The notes beneath the pieces were generated by a model, which was given only the letters and a program-made list of their open reading frames with translations, was not told where the DNA came from and made no database searches. A stretch of 64,000 bases of DNA from DATBLE01 sp036555585 (GTDB taxonomy: Bacteria; Actinomycetota; Thermoleophilia; Gaiellales; Gaiellaceae): assembly GCA_036555585.1 (NCBI GenBank), contig DATBLE010000017.1, positions 124,001 to 188,000 of the forward strand, read 5' to 3'. Below are positions 25,605 through 33,738 of the stretch, in pieces. The translations under genes were made by a program, and so were the position numbers. The number at the start of each line of letters is the position of its first letter. The first letter of the stretch is position 1.

Positions 25605-26174
25605 CTACTCGAGCTGCGCGAACGCCTGCTCGAAGGCCTCGCGCGGATGCGCTCCGAGCACGAGCAGCCGGCGGTCGAGCAGAAACGCCGGGATGCCGTT
25701 GATCCCCATGGAATGCGCCGCGGCGGTCGAACGGGCGACGTGGTCGGCGTAGCGGTCGGAGGCGAGGATCTCGTCCGCGCCGTCGAGGCCGACCTCGTCC
25801 GCGAGCCTGCGGAGGACCTCGTGATCGCCGAGGTCCTGCGCCTCGGTCCAGTAGGCGTCCATCAGGCGGTCGTGGAACGGAGCGTGCAGGCCGCGCTCGC
25901 GCGCGTGCTCGGTCAGGCGCAGGGCGTCGAGCGACCGCGGCGAGACGGGCGGCGGGTCGTACTCCAGGCCGTAGCGCTCGAACAGCTCGGCGCCGCGGGC
26001 CGCCCGCTCGGGGCTGCGCGGCACTCCTTCGGGCGGGTACTCGGGATGGAGGTCGAACGGCAGCCACTCGACCGTCGCCCCGAAGCGCTCCTGCATCCAG
26101 TCGGCCAGCCCCTGGCCGATCCGGCAGAACGGTCAGAGGTAGTCCGACCAGACGAGGATCTCGTGGTCGGCCAT
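25605..26174 (-). CDS. DsbA/FrnE-type thiol oxidoreductase with in-frame TGA: predicted selenoprotein (U-P-F-C)
   Basis: 189 codons before the stop if the TGA at 26135-26133 is read as selenocysteine (residue 14). The N-terminus reads ADHEILVWSDYL, then TGA, then PFCRIGQGLADWM: the TGA occupies the first Cys of the CPxC active site of DsbA/FrnE proteins. The rest is a normal DsbA fold: VEWLPFDLHPEYPPEG, an alpha-helical insert, and the cis-Pro loop GINGIPAFLLDRRLLVLGAH. A perfect 8-bp hairpin with a GGG loop begins 13 bases after the TGA, as in bacterial SECIS elements. Start ATG 26174 is supported by TAGCGT 6 bases upstream. The alternative is a nonsense mutation or sequencing error, with only a fragment from ATG 26096 made. 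Confidence 0.8.
26101..26119 (-). promoter_or_regulatory. SECIS-like hairpin for selenocysteine insertion
   Basis: On the transcript, UCGGCCAG (26119-26112) pairs perfectly with CUGGCCGA (26108-26101) across a GGG loop (26111-26109). The loop begins 21 bases after the TGA. Bacterial SECIS elements lie within the coding region just after the UGA, with a small apical loop rich in G at that kind of distance, and are bound by SelB. The fit of place, size and loop is seen directly; SelB binding is inferred. Confidence 0.72.
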
Positions 26175-26180
26175 CGAGTC

Positions 26181-26197
26181 ACGCTAGCTCATAGGCT
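26181..26197. promoter_or_regulatory. Back-to-back -10 boxes (selenoprotein DsbA / DpgC-like gene)
   Basis: The 31-bp intergenic region holds TAGCGT on the minus strand (26186-26181), 6 bases before the DsbA ATG, and TAGGCT on the plus strand (26192-26197), 8 bases before the DpgC-like ATG. Both fit the leaderless pattern common in this window and support the longer DsbA start upstream of the in-frame TGA. Confidence 0.6.
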
Positions 26198-26205
26198 GTG
26201 CGTCG

Positions 26206-27576
26206 ATGCTCGAGGCAGTGGGACTCTCACCGACCGAGATCGCCGCCTGGGAGGAGTCGTGCCCGGTCGGCCCACAGGACTTCGCCGCCGATGCGCGGGC
26301 CTCGGCGCACTACCTGGCCCGCGGCGAGCGCCTGCTCGCGCGCCTGCCGGCCCGCCCCGAGCGAAGCGACGCCGAGGCCGGGGCGGCCGAGCGGCTGAAG
26401 GCCGCCCTCGACGCCGAGCGCGTCCGCTTCCTGCGCGCGCACGCCGAGGACGTCTACCTGGCGCTGACGGACGGCCTCCGCGCCGCCGTGCACGACGAGG
26501 AGCTCGTCTACGCCGCGGCCGAGCGCTTCCCGGGGCTCGTCCCGACCCGCGAGCAGGTGGCGGCCGAGCGCGGGCGTGCGCTGCTCGACAAGGAGGGCGT
26601 GGAGATCGCGCAGGGCCTCTTCTTCGCGTACGTCCTCGCCTCGGAGCGCTGCGGCTCGCATCTCGTCTGGGCGATGCTGCGACCGACGGCCGAGGCCCTC
26701 GACCGGCTCGACGGCTTCCGCGCGCTGGGCATTGCCGATCTCGGCGGCACGTACCTGGAGCGGCGCGACGGCGTCGCCTACCTCGAGATCCGCAACGACC
26801 GCTACCTGAACGCGGAGGACTCGCTGACGCTGCCGACCACGGAGGTCGCGGTCGACCTCGCGCTGCTCGATCCCGGCGTGGACATCGGCGTGATCCGCGG
26901 TGCGGTCGTGTCGCACCCGCGCTACGCCGGCCGGCGTGTGTTCGGAGCGGGGGTGAACCTGACGCACCTCTACCACGGGCGCGTCGACTTCATGTTCTTC
27001 GTCACCCGCGACCTCGGCTACGTGAACAAGCTGTTCCGCGGCCTGAGCTCCCAGGAGCATCGGCCCGGCGATCCCGAGGAGACGACCGAGAAGCTGTGGG
27101 TGGCCGCGGTCGAGACGTTCGCGATCGGGGGCGCCTGCCAGATCCTGCACACCGTCGACCACGTGCTCGCGGCGCGCGGCGCCCGGCTGTTCCTGCCCGC
27201 TCGCAAGGAGGGCATCCTGCCCGGCGCGTCCAACCTGCGGCTGCCGCGCTCCGTCGGCGACCGGCTCGCGCGTCAGGCGATCCTCTCCGGGCTCGAGTTC
27301 GAGGCCGGGACGCCGCAGGGCGACCTCCTGGTCGACGAGGTGGTCGAGCCGGACGAGATGGACGCCGCGATCGCCGCCCGCGTCGCCGCGCTCACCGACT
27401 CGGGGCTCGTGAACGCGGCCGGGAACCGGCGGGCGCTGCGGGTGGGCGCCGAGCCGCTCGACCTCTTTCGGCGCTACATGTCGGTGTTCTGCCGCGAGCA
27501 GGCGTACTGTCACTTCAGCCCCGCGCTCGTCCGCAACCTCGAAGAGCACTGGAACGCCCATCGGCGCAGCGTCTGA
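26206..27576 (+). CDS. dpgC: DpgC-like cofactor-free arylacetyl-CoA dioxygenase (crotonase fold)
   Basis: 456 residues. Strong resemblance to DpgC, which uses O2 without metal or flavin to turn 3,5-dihydroxyphenylacetyl-CoA into 3,5-dihydroxyphenylglyoxylate plus CoA in glycopeptide-antibiotic pathways. A helical N-terminal domain (1-190) precedes the crotonase domain: LNAEDSLTLPTTEVAVDLAL, VIRGAVVSHPRYAGRRVFGA, ETFAIGGACQILHTVDHVLA (Gln312 near the oxyanion-hole helix, as in DpgC), ARKEGILPGASNLRLPR and a helical tail YMSVFCREQAYCHFSP. No dpgA, dpgB or dpgD lies nearby. Instead a phenylacetate-CoA ligase gene follows after 4 bases, suggesting that the substrate is an arylacetyl-CoA made by it. 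The exact substrate is unknown. Confidence 0.85.
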   Translation: MLEAVGLSPTEIAAWEESCPVGPQDFAADARASAHYLARGERLLARLPARPERSDAEAGAAERLKAALDAERVRFLRAHAEDVYLALTDGLRAAVHDEELVYAAAERFPGLVPTREQVAAERGRALLDKEGVEIAQGLFFAYVLASERCGSHLVWAMLRPTAEALDRLDGFRALGIADLGGTYLERRDGVAYLEIRNDRYLNAEDSLTLPTTEVAVDLALLDPGVDIGVIRGAVVSHPRYAGRRVFGAGVNLTHLYHGRVDFMFFVTRDLGYVNKLFRGLSSQEHRPGDPEETTEKLWVAAVETFAIGGACQILHTVDHVLAARGARLFLPARKEGILPGASNLRLPRSVGDRLARQAILSGLEFEAGTPQGDLLVDEVVEPDEMDAAIAARVAALTDSGLVNAAGNRRALRVGAEPLDLFRRYMSVFCREQAYCHFSPALVRNLEEHWNAHRRSV

Positions 27577-27580
27577 CACC

Positions 27581-28807
27581 GTGATCCGGGACCCGGCCGA
27601 GCGTCTGCCGCGCGAGGAGCTGCGCGGACTGCAGCTCGAGCGCCTCCGGTCCACCTTCGGTGTGGAGATCGCTTCGCTCGAGGAGGTCTCCACGCTGCCC
27701 TTCACGACCAAGTCCGAGCTGCGGCACGCGTACCCGTTCGGGCTGCTGCGCGTTCCGGTCGGCGCGCTGGCACGGCTGCACGCGTCGAGCGGAACGCACG
27801 GCAAGCCGACGGTGGTCGGCTACACGGCGGCTGACGTCGAGACGTGGACGGAGCTGATGGCGCGCTGCATGACGATGGCCGGGGTCCGGCCCGGGATGCT
27901 GATCCACAACGCGAACACCTACGGGCTCTTCACCGGCGGCCACGGCTTCCACCAGGGCGCCGAGCGCATCGGCTGCCCCGTGCTGCCCGTGTCGGGCGGC
28001 TTCACGGCACGCCAGGCGTTGCTGCTGCACGACCTCGGCGCGCAGGTGCTGGTCGCGACGCCGTCGTACGCGCTCGTGATCGCACAGGCGGTGCAGGACA
28101 GCGGCATCGACCCGGCGGCGCTGAAGCTCGAGCTGGGCCTGTTCGGCGGCGAGGCGTGGACCGACGGCCTGCGCGAGCAGATCGAGCGCGGCCTCCCCGG
28201 CCTCCGCGCGGTCAACTTCTACGGCCTCTCGGAGATGTGCGGCCCGGGTGTCGCGAGCGAGTGCCTGGAGGCCCGCGACGGCCTCCACGTGCACGAGGAC
28301 CACTTCCTGGTCGAGGTGGTCGAGCCGGACTCCGGCGAGCCGGTGGACGAGGGCGCCGAGGGCGAGCTCGTGTTCACGACGCTCGTCAAGGAGGCGATGC
28401 CGATGCTGCGCTACCGCACCGGCGACGTCGGCGCCCTCACCTACGAGCCCTGCGCCTGCGGGCGGACGACGGCGCGAATCCGGGGGCTGCGCGGGCGGCG
28501 CGACGACATGATCACCGTCCGCGGCGTGAACCTGTACCCGTCGAACGTCGAGCACCTGCTGCTCTCGGTGCCGGAGGTCGCGCCGCACTACCAGCTGGTC
28601 GTCGACCGGCCGGGTGCGATGGACGAGGTGACCGTGCACTGCGAGCCCCTCTCGCCCGAGGTCGACACCGAGGTGCTCCGGACGACGGTCGAGACCGTCC
28701 TCCAGGAGCACACGGGCGTCCGCATCACGGTCGAGCTGCTCGAGCCGGGGTCGGTGCCGCGGAGCGAGGGCAAGGCGGTGCGGGTCGTCGACCGCCGGAA
28801 GCGCTAG
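27581..28807 (+). CDS. Phenylacetate-CoA ligase family enzyme (PaaK-like), linked to DpgC
   Basis: 408 residues from GTG 27581, 4 bases after the DpgC-like stop. Adenylate-forming enzyme activating an aryl or acyl carboxylate to its CoA thioester. P-loop LHASSGTHGKPTVVGYT, VNFYGLSEMCGPGVASEC, LRYRTGDVGALT, a Cys cluster (YEPCACGRTTARI) and the hinge DDMITVRGVNLYPSNVEHLL are as in PaaK. The N-terminus runs from LQLERLRSTF directly to GVEIASLEEVSTLPFTTKSE; the usual segment around YxxVPFYRERF is missing (roughly 20-25 residues), an unusual shortening. With DpgC it would form a two-step arylacetate to arylglyoxylate route (inference). Confidence 0.9.
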   Translation: MIRDPAERLPREELRGLQLERLRSTFGVEIASLEEVSTLPFTTKSELRHAYPFGLLRVPVGALARLHASSGTHGKPTVVGYTAADVETWTELMARCMTMAGVRPGMLIHNANTYGLFTGGHGFHQGAERIGCPVLPVSGGFTARQALLLHDLGAQVLVATPSYALVIAQAVQDSGIDPAALKLELGLFGGEAWTDGLREQIERGLPGLRAVNFYGLSEMCGPGVASECLEARDGLHVHEDHFLVEVVEPDSGEPVDEGAEGELVFTTLVKEAMPMLRYRTGDVGALTYEPCACGRTTARIRGLRGRRDDMITVRGVNLYPSNVEHLLLSVPEVAPHYQLVVDRPGAMDEVTVHCEPLSPEVDTEVLRTTVETVLQEHTGVRITVELLEPGSVPRSEGKAVRVVDRRKR

Positions 28808-28859
28808 GGGCAGACCTGTCGTCTGGACAAGGCGCGGCGCGCCGAGGAACACTGAGGCG

Positions 28860-31800
28860 ATGAGCGGGAGCCGGACTTCCGCACGACGCGGAGCGTCGGG
28901 ACGATCGAGCGGCCGCCGCCCCTCGCGGCCCTTCGTCGGTCGCGGCCGTGAGCTCGAGGAGCTGCAGGAAGCGCTCGACGAGGCCGCAGCCGGACGCGGC
29001 GGGGTGACGATCGTGACGGGCGACGCCGGCATCGGCAAGACTCGGCTGCTCGCCGAGGTGGCCGACCAGGCGGGCAGGGACTGGTCGGTCTTCGCCGGCC
29101 GGTGCTGGGAGGAGGGCGGCGCTCCCGCGTACTGGCCGTGGATCCAGGTCGTGCGCGCCGCGGGCGGCGACTTCGCCGAGATCGCGGCTGCCGCGACCTC
29201 CCCGGCGGGCTCGGCGGGAGAGCAGACGGATCCCGAGAGCGTGCGCTTCGCGCTGTTCGACGCGGTCACGCGCTTCCTGCTCGACCGCGTCGACGGGAGC
29301 CCGATGCTGATCGTCCTCGAGGACCTGCACGCCGCCGACGAGCCGTCGCTGCTCCTGCTCCGCTTCCTCGGCGACGCGATCGCGAAGGCGCCGATCGCCG
29401 TCCTCTGCTCCTGCCGCGACGGAGAGCCGCGTGTTCACGAGCTCGCGACGCTCTTCGCCGGGCTGTCCCGGGTCGGCCGGCGGATCCCGCTCCGAGGGCT
29501 GAGCCAGGACGAGGTCGAGACCTACGTCGAGGGAATCGTCGGGGAGCCCCGCACGCGGCTGCTCGCAGAGCGGCTGCATTCGATCACCGGCGGGAATCCG
29601 TTCTTCCTCGGCGAGCTGATCCGCGCGGTCGACGCCGACCAGCTGACCGACTGGGTCGATGCGGGCGCCGACGATCCCGGCTGGCGCATACCGGAGCAGG
29701 TCCGGGCCGTGGTCCGGCGGCGCATCGACCGCCTGTCGCCCGAGGCCGCTTCGCTTCTCCAGCTGGCCGCCGTCGGCGGCCGCGAGCTCGAATTCGGCGT
29801 GCTCGAGCGGATGAGCCGGCTCGACGCCGGCCGGCTGGTCGACGCGATCGGGGAAGCGCTCGAGGCGGGCCTGCTCGTCGACGACGCCGGCGGCCGGCGC
29901 CAGGCGTTCGCGCACGAGCTCGTCAGGGAGACGCTCTACGGGGATCTCTCGGCCTGGCGGCGGGCCGAGCTGCACCTCCAGATCGGCGCCGTCCTGGAGG
30001 AGCTCAGTCGAGGCGACATCGACCGCCGGCTCTCCGAGATCGCCCACCACCTGGCGCTCGCCGCCCCCCTGGGCGACCCGCAGCGGACGATCGACTACCT
30101 CGAGCGGGCGGGCGACCGCGCGGCGGCGATGCTCGCGTACGAGGAAGCCGTGCGCCATTTCAGCCGTGCGCTCCAGCTGCTCGGGACCGACCCCCAGGGC
30201 GAGCCCGGCCGGCGCTGCGACCTGCTCCTGCGGCTCGGGGACGCGCAGTGGCGGGCGGGCGACGTGAAAGCTGCGCGGACGAGCTTCGAGGACGCGACAC
30301 AGCTCGCCCGCCGCCTCGGCGACGGGGAGCTCCTCGCTCGAGCAGCGCTCGGCTACGTGACCGCCCTCGGCGGCTTCCTCTTCTACGCGCGCTTCGAGGT
30401 CGGGGCGACCGGTGCGGGCCTCCTCGCCGACGCGCTCGCCGCCCTCCCCGACGACGACAGTCCGCTGCGGGCGAGCCTGCTCTCGCGCCTCGCGGCCGAG
30501 CTGATCAACGAGCCGGTCGAGCGGCGGGCGAAGGTCTCGGGCGAGGCCGTCGAGGTGGCACGGCGTCTCGGCGACCTGCGCGCGCTCGTCACCGCGTTCC
30601 ACGCCCGCCACTGGGCCCTGACGGCGCCGGCGATGGTGCTCGAGCGGCTGGAGCAGACGGAGGAGATGCTCGACGCCGCCGAGCGGATCGCCGACCGCGA
30701 GATGGAGTTCCTCGCGCACAACGCCCGCTTCCACTGCTTCCTCGAGCTCGGAGACGGCCCCGCCCTCGATCGCGAGATCGAGGCGATGGTCGCCATCGCC
30801 GAGCTGATCCGCCAGCCGTCCTACCTCTGGCATACGCAGTGCGTCCGGGTCGTCCGCGCGATCCTCGACGGACGCTACGCCGACGCCGAGGGGCTCGCGA
30901 CGACTGCACTCGAGCTCGGCCGGCTCAGGCACAGCGCCTATCCGACGTACGTCTTCCACTACGCGCAGCTCTTCACCATCCGCTGGGCGCAGGGGCGGCT
31001 GGCCGAGCTGTGGCCGTCGATCCGCTCCCACGCCGAGGAGTACTCGTGGGTGCCGCGTTGGCGCGACGCCATGGCCGCGGCGGAGCTCGGCGACGAGCGC
31101 GCCGCCCGGGCGGAGCTCGAGCGCTTTGCGCGCAACGACTATGCGGACGTGCTGCCCGACGGACTGTGGCTCCTGCACATGTGCTCACTGGCCGAGGCGT
31201 GCGTGCTGGTCCGGGACGAGCAGCGCGGGCGCCGCCTCTACGAGCTGCTCGAGCCGTTCAGCGAGCGGAACGCGGTGAGCTATACGCAACAGCCGATGGG
31301 GCCGGTCGCGCTGCGGCTGGCCGCGCTGGCCGCGATGCTCGGACGCTGGGACGAGGCGGAGCGCCACTTCGCGACGGCGCGGGAGCGCTGCGACGCCCTC
31401 GGCGCGCCCGGCCTCCGGGCTCGTGTGCTGGTCGAGCAGGCGCGGGTGCTCGTCGCCCGCAGCGACGCTCGCGCGGAGGAGGTGATCGTCGAGGCGACCG
31501 CGCTCTGTCACGAGCTCGAGCTGTCGGGACTCCTCGAGCGCCTCTCCGCAGCCCGTCCGGCCGCGGCTGCGGTCGCCTCCTACGTCTTCCGCCGCGAAGG
31601 CGAGGTCTGGACGATCGGCTACGGAAGCGAAGAGCTCAGGTTGCGGGATGTGAAGGGGCTTCGGTACATCGCGTTCCTGCTCGGCTCGCCGGGGGTCGAG
31701 ACGCACGCCGTCGAGCTCGCCCAGGCGGTCGAGGGCGCCGGGCAGAGGAGGGTCGACGGACCTGCCGGGCCGGCCCTCGACGCGCAGGCGAAGGCCGACT

Positions 31801-32126
31801 ACCGCCGGCGGCTCCAGGAGCTCGGCGAGGAGCTCGAGGAGGCGCGATCATGGGACGACCCCGAGCGGGCCGCGCGCGTCGAGGACGAGATCGAGGCGCT
31901 CACGGGCGAGCTGACGCGGGCCCTCGGCCTCGGCGGCCGTGATCGCACCGGCGGTTCGCCCGCGGAGCGGGCGAGGGTCAGCGTGACGAAGGCGATCCGC
32001 TCTGCGATCCGGACGATCGGGCGTCATTCGCCTGCCCTGGAAGAGCACCTCGCCGCCTCGATCCGGACCGGCCAGTTCTGCTCGTACGCCCCGCCCGGCG
32101 AGCTGCCGCCCGAGTGGCGTCTCTGA
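28860..32126 (+). CDS. Large AAA/STAND ATPase with TPR region and conserved C-terminal module, no HTH
   Basis: 1088 residues. N-terminal ATPase (RPFVGRGRELEELQEALDE, Walker A TGDAGIGKTRLLAEVA, Walker B LIVLEDLHAADEPSLLLLR, ITGGNPFFLGELIRAV), then a long helical repeat region (about 370-900). The last 190 residues form a module seen in many actinobacterial ATPases: VWTIGYGSEELRLRDVKGLR, LDAQAKADYRRRLQELGEEL, ARVSVTKAIRSAIRTIGRHS and TGQFCSYAPP. It carries no LuxR helix-turn-helix, so it may act by protein contacts or bind DNA through the C-terminal module (the part from SEELRLRDVKGLRYIAFLLG looks winged-helix-like). Role unknown; the sensor-regulator call rests on architecture. Confidence 0.85.
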   Translation: MSGSRTSARRGASGRSSGRRPSRPFVGRGRELEELQEALDEAAAGRGGVTIVTGDAGIGKTRLLAEVADQAGRDWSVFAGRCWEEGGAPAYWPWIQVVRAAGGDFAEIAAAATSPAGSAGEQTDPESVRFALFDAVTRFLLDRVDGSPMLIVLEDLHAADEPSLLLLRFLGDAIAKAPIAVLCSCRDGEPRVHELATLFAGLSRVGRRIPLRGLSQDEVETYVEGIVGEPRTRLLAERLHSITGGNPFFLGELIRAVDADQLTDWVDAGADDPGWRIPEQVRAVVRRRIDRLSPEAASLLQLAAVGGRELEFGVLERMSRLDAGRLVDAIGEALEAGLLVDDAGGRRQAFAHELVRETLYGDLSAWRRAELHLQIGAVLEELSRGDIDRRLSEIAHHLALAAPLGDPQRTIDYLERAGDRAAAMLAYEEAVRHFSRALQLLGTDPQGEPGRRCDLLLRLGDAQWRAGDVKAARTSFEDATQLARRLGDGELLARAALGYVTALGGFLFYARFEVGATGAGLLADALAALPDDDSPLRASLLSRLAAELINEPVERRAKVSGEAVEVARRLGDLRALVTAFHARHWALTAPAMVLERLEQTEEMLDAAERIADREMEFLAHNARFHCFLELGDGPALDREIEAMVAIAELIRQPSYLWHTQCVRVVRAILDGRYADAEGLATTALELGRLRHSAYPTYVFHYAQLFTIRWAQGRLAELWPSIRSHAEEYSWVPRWRDAMAAAELGDERAARAELERFARNDYADVLPDGLWLLHMCSLAEACVLVRDEQRGRRLYELLEPFSERNAVSYTQQPMGPVALRLAALAAMLGRWDEAERHFATARERCDALGAPGLRARVLVEQARVLVARSDARAEEVIVEATALCHELELSGLLERLSAARPAAAAVASYVFRREGEVWTIGYGSEELRLRDVKGLRYIAFLLGSPGVETHAVELAQAVEGAGQRRVDGPAGPALDAQAKADYRRRLQELGEELEEARSWDDPERAARVEDEIEALTGELTRALGLGGRDRTGGSPAERARVSVTKAIRSAIRTIGRHSPALEEHLAASIRTGQFCSYAPPGELPPEWRL

Positions 32127-32200
32127 GCTCGGCACGATCCGGCACAAGTGTTCCGTGCGTCGTCACGCCCAATGGGTGACATCCGACGGAGGAGGAACGC

Positions 32201-33598
32201 ATGAGCACAGTCACGACGCCCGCCGACGCCGCCCGCGCCGAGCTGGCCGGGTTCGAGGGCAGCCTGATCGGACCGCAGGATTCCGACTACGAGGAGGCGC
32301 GTGCGGTCTACAACGCGATGATCGACCGGCGCCCGGCGCTGATCGCCCGCTGCGCGACCCTCGGCGACGTCTCGCGGACGATCGCGTTCGCGCGGGACCA
32401 CGACCTGCTCCTGGCGATCCGCGGCGGCGGCCACAACGGCGCCGGGCTCGGCACCTGCGACGGCGGGGTGGTCGTCGACCTCTCGCGGCTGAAGGACGTC
32501 CAGGTCGATCCCGAGGCGCGCACGGTCCGCGTCGGCGGCGGCTGCACCTGGGGCGAGGTCGACGCGGCCACCGGCGAGCACGGGCTGGCGACGCCGAGCG
32601 GGATCATCTCGACCACGGGCGTCGGCGGCCTGACGCTGGGCGGGGGCATCGGTCACCTGACCCGCAGGTGCGGGCTCGCGATCGACAACCTGCTCGAGGC
32701 CGAGCTGGTGCTCGCGAGCGGCGAGCGCGTGCGCGCGAACGCCGACGAGCACCCGGACCTCTTCTGGGCGATCCGGGGCGGCGGCGGCAACTTCGGCGTC
32801 GTCACGTCCTTCCTGTTCCGCCTGCACGAGGTGGGCACGGTGGTCGCCGGCCCGACCTTCTGGCCGGTCGAGGATGCCGCCGAGGTGCTCTCGGCCTACC
32901 GCGAGTTCCTGCCGGCCGCGCCGCGCGAGCTCAACGGGTTCTTCGCGTTCCACACGGTGCCGCCGGCGCCGCCGTTCCCCGAGGAGATCCACCTGCGCAA
33001 GGTCTGCGGCGTGGTCTGGTGCTACGTCGGCCCGGAGGCGGAGGCGGCGAAGTCGATGGCCCCGCTGCTCGACGCGCTCCCCGAGCCGCTGCTCCATGGC
33101 CCGGCGCCGATGCCGCACGCGATGCTCCAGGGTGCCTTCGACGGCCTCTACCCGCCGGGCGACCAGTGGTACTGGCGTGCCGACTTCGTCAAGGAGATCC
33201 CGGACGAGGCGGTGCAGATCCACGCGCGCTTCGGGGCCGACATGCCGACGATGAAGTCGACCATGCACATGTACCCGATCGACGGAGCCGCCCACGACGT
33301 CGCCTCCGCGGACACGGCCTGGAGCTACCGCGATGCGCTCTGGGGCTCGGTCTTCGCCGGGGTCGACCCCGGCCCGGCGAACGTGGACGCGATCAGCCGG
33401 TGGAGCATCGACTACCACGAGGCCCTGCACCCGTACTCGGCAGGCGGGGCCTACGTGAACATGATGATGGACGAGGGTCAGGAACGGGTGCGCGCCAGCT
33501 ACCGCGACAACTACGAGCGGCTCGCGCGCATCAAGGCCGAGTACGACCCCGACAACGTGTTCCGGGTCAACCAGAACATCGAGCCCGCGCGCTCCTGA
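32201..33598 (+). CDS. FAD-dependent oxidase, berberine-bridge-enzyme-like (BBE)
   Basis: 465 residues. VAO/PCMH-type FAD domain: the covalent flavin His is in LAIRGGGHNGAGLG; the second flavin segment reads SGIISTTGVGGLTLGGGIG, where bicovalent enzymes carry an extra Cys, so a single covalent link is expected. DLFWAIRGGGGNFGVVTSF is typical. The C-terminal BBE motif is complete (YDPDNVFRVNQNIEP). Such enzymes oxidise sugars, alcohols or specialised metabolites using O2. No signal peptide, so cytoplasmic. Shine-Dalgarno GGAGGAGG precedes the ATG. It stands alone on its strand after the large ATPase gene and ends at a strong hairpin. Confidence 0.93.
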   Translation: MSTVTTPADAARAELAGFEGSLIGPQDSDYEEARAVYNAMIDRRPALIARCATLGDVSRTIAFARDHDLLLAIRGGGHNGAGLGTCDGGVVVDLSRLKDVQVDPEARTVRVGGGCTWGEVDAATGEHGLATPSGIISTTGVGGLTLGGGIGHLTRRCGLAIDNLLEAELVLASGERVRANADEHPDLFWAIRGGGGNFGVVTSFLFRLHEVGTVVAGPTFWPVEDAAEVLSAYREFLPAAPRELNGFFAFHTVPPAPPFPEEIHLRKVCGVVWCYVGPEAEAAKSMAPLLDALPEPLLHGPAPMPHAMLQGAFDGLYPPGDQWYWRADFVKEIPDEAVQIHARFGADMPTMKSTMHMYPIDGAAHDVASADTAWSYRDALWGSVFAGVDPGPANVDAISRWSIDYHEALHPYSAGGAYVNMMMDEGQERVRASYRDNYERLARIKAEYDPDNVFRVNQNIEPARS

Positions 33599-33605
33599 AG
33601 CAGCC

Positions 33606-33633
33606 GGGGCGGGGCCGCGTGCGGCCCCGCCCC
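33606..33633. terminator. Perfect 13-bp GC hairpin between convergent genes
   Basis: Arm 33606-33618 pairs perfectly with 33621-33633 around GT (effectively a tetraloop CGTG). It starts 8 bases after the BBE-oxidase stop and 13 bases beyond the 3' end of the cupin operon coming from the other side. TT follows on the plus strand but there is no real T-run. Probable bidirectional terminator. Confidence 0.75.
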
Positions 33634-33645
33634 TTGCCGACGGAT

Positions 33646-33738
33646 TCAGACCCCGTCGAACCTGCGCAACACCATTCCCAGCGCGGCGAGCAGGCAGAGC
33701 GCGAGGAACAGCGCCGCGATCGAGAGCCGCCGCTTCAC
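33646..33738 (-). CDS. Possible 30-residue membrane peptide downstream of the cupin gene
   Basis: GTG at 33738 overlaps the cupin stop (GTGA). The peptide starts MKRRLSIAALFLALCLLAAL and ends VLRRFDGV: a basic N-terminus, one hydrophobic helix and a basic end, ideal for a small membrane peptide. It ends just before the hairpin at 33606-33633, so it fills the operon exactly. Evidence is only the coupling and composition; it could be a chance frame. Confidence 0.4.
   Translation of the reverse strand: MKRRLSIAALFLALCLLAALGMVLRRFDGV

Noticed and set aside
32150..32178. Operator in front of the BBE oxidase (GTCAC...GTGAC)
   Set aside because: Only a 5-bp imperfect inverted repeat with mismatched centre; too weak to report as a feature.
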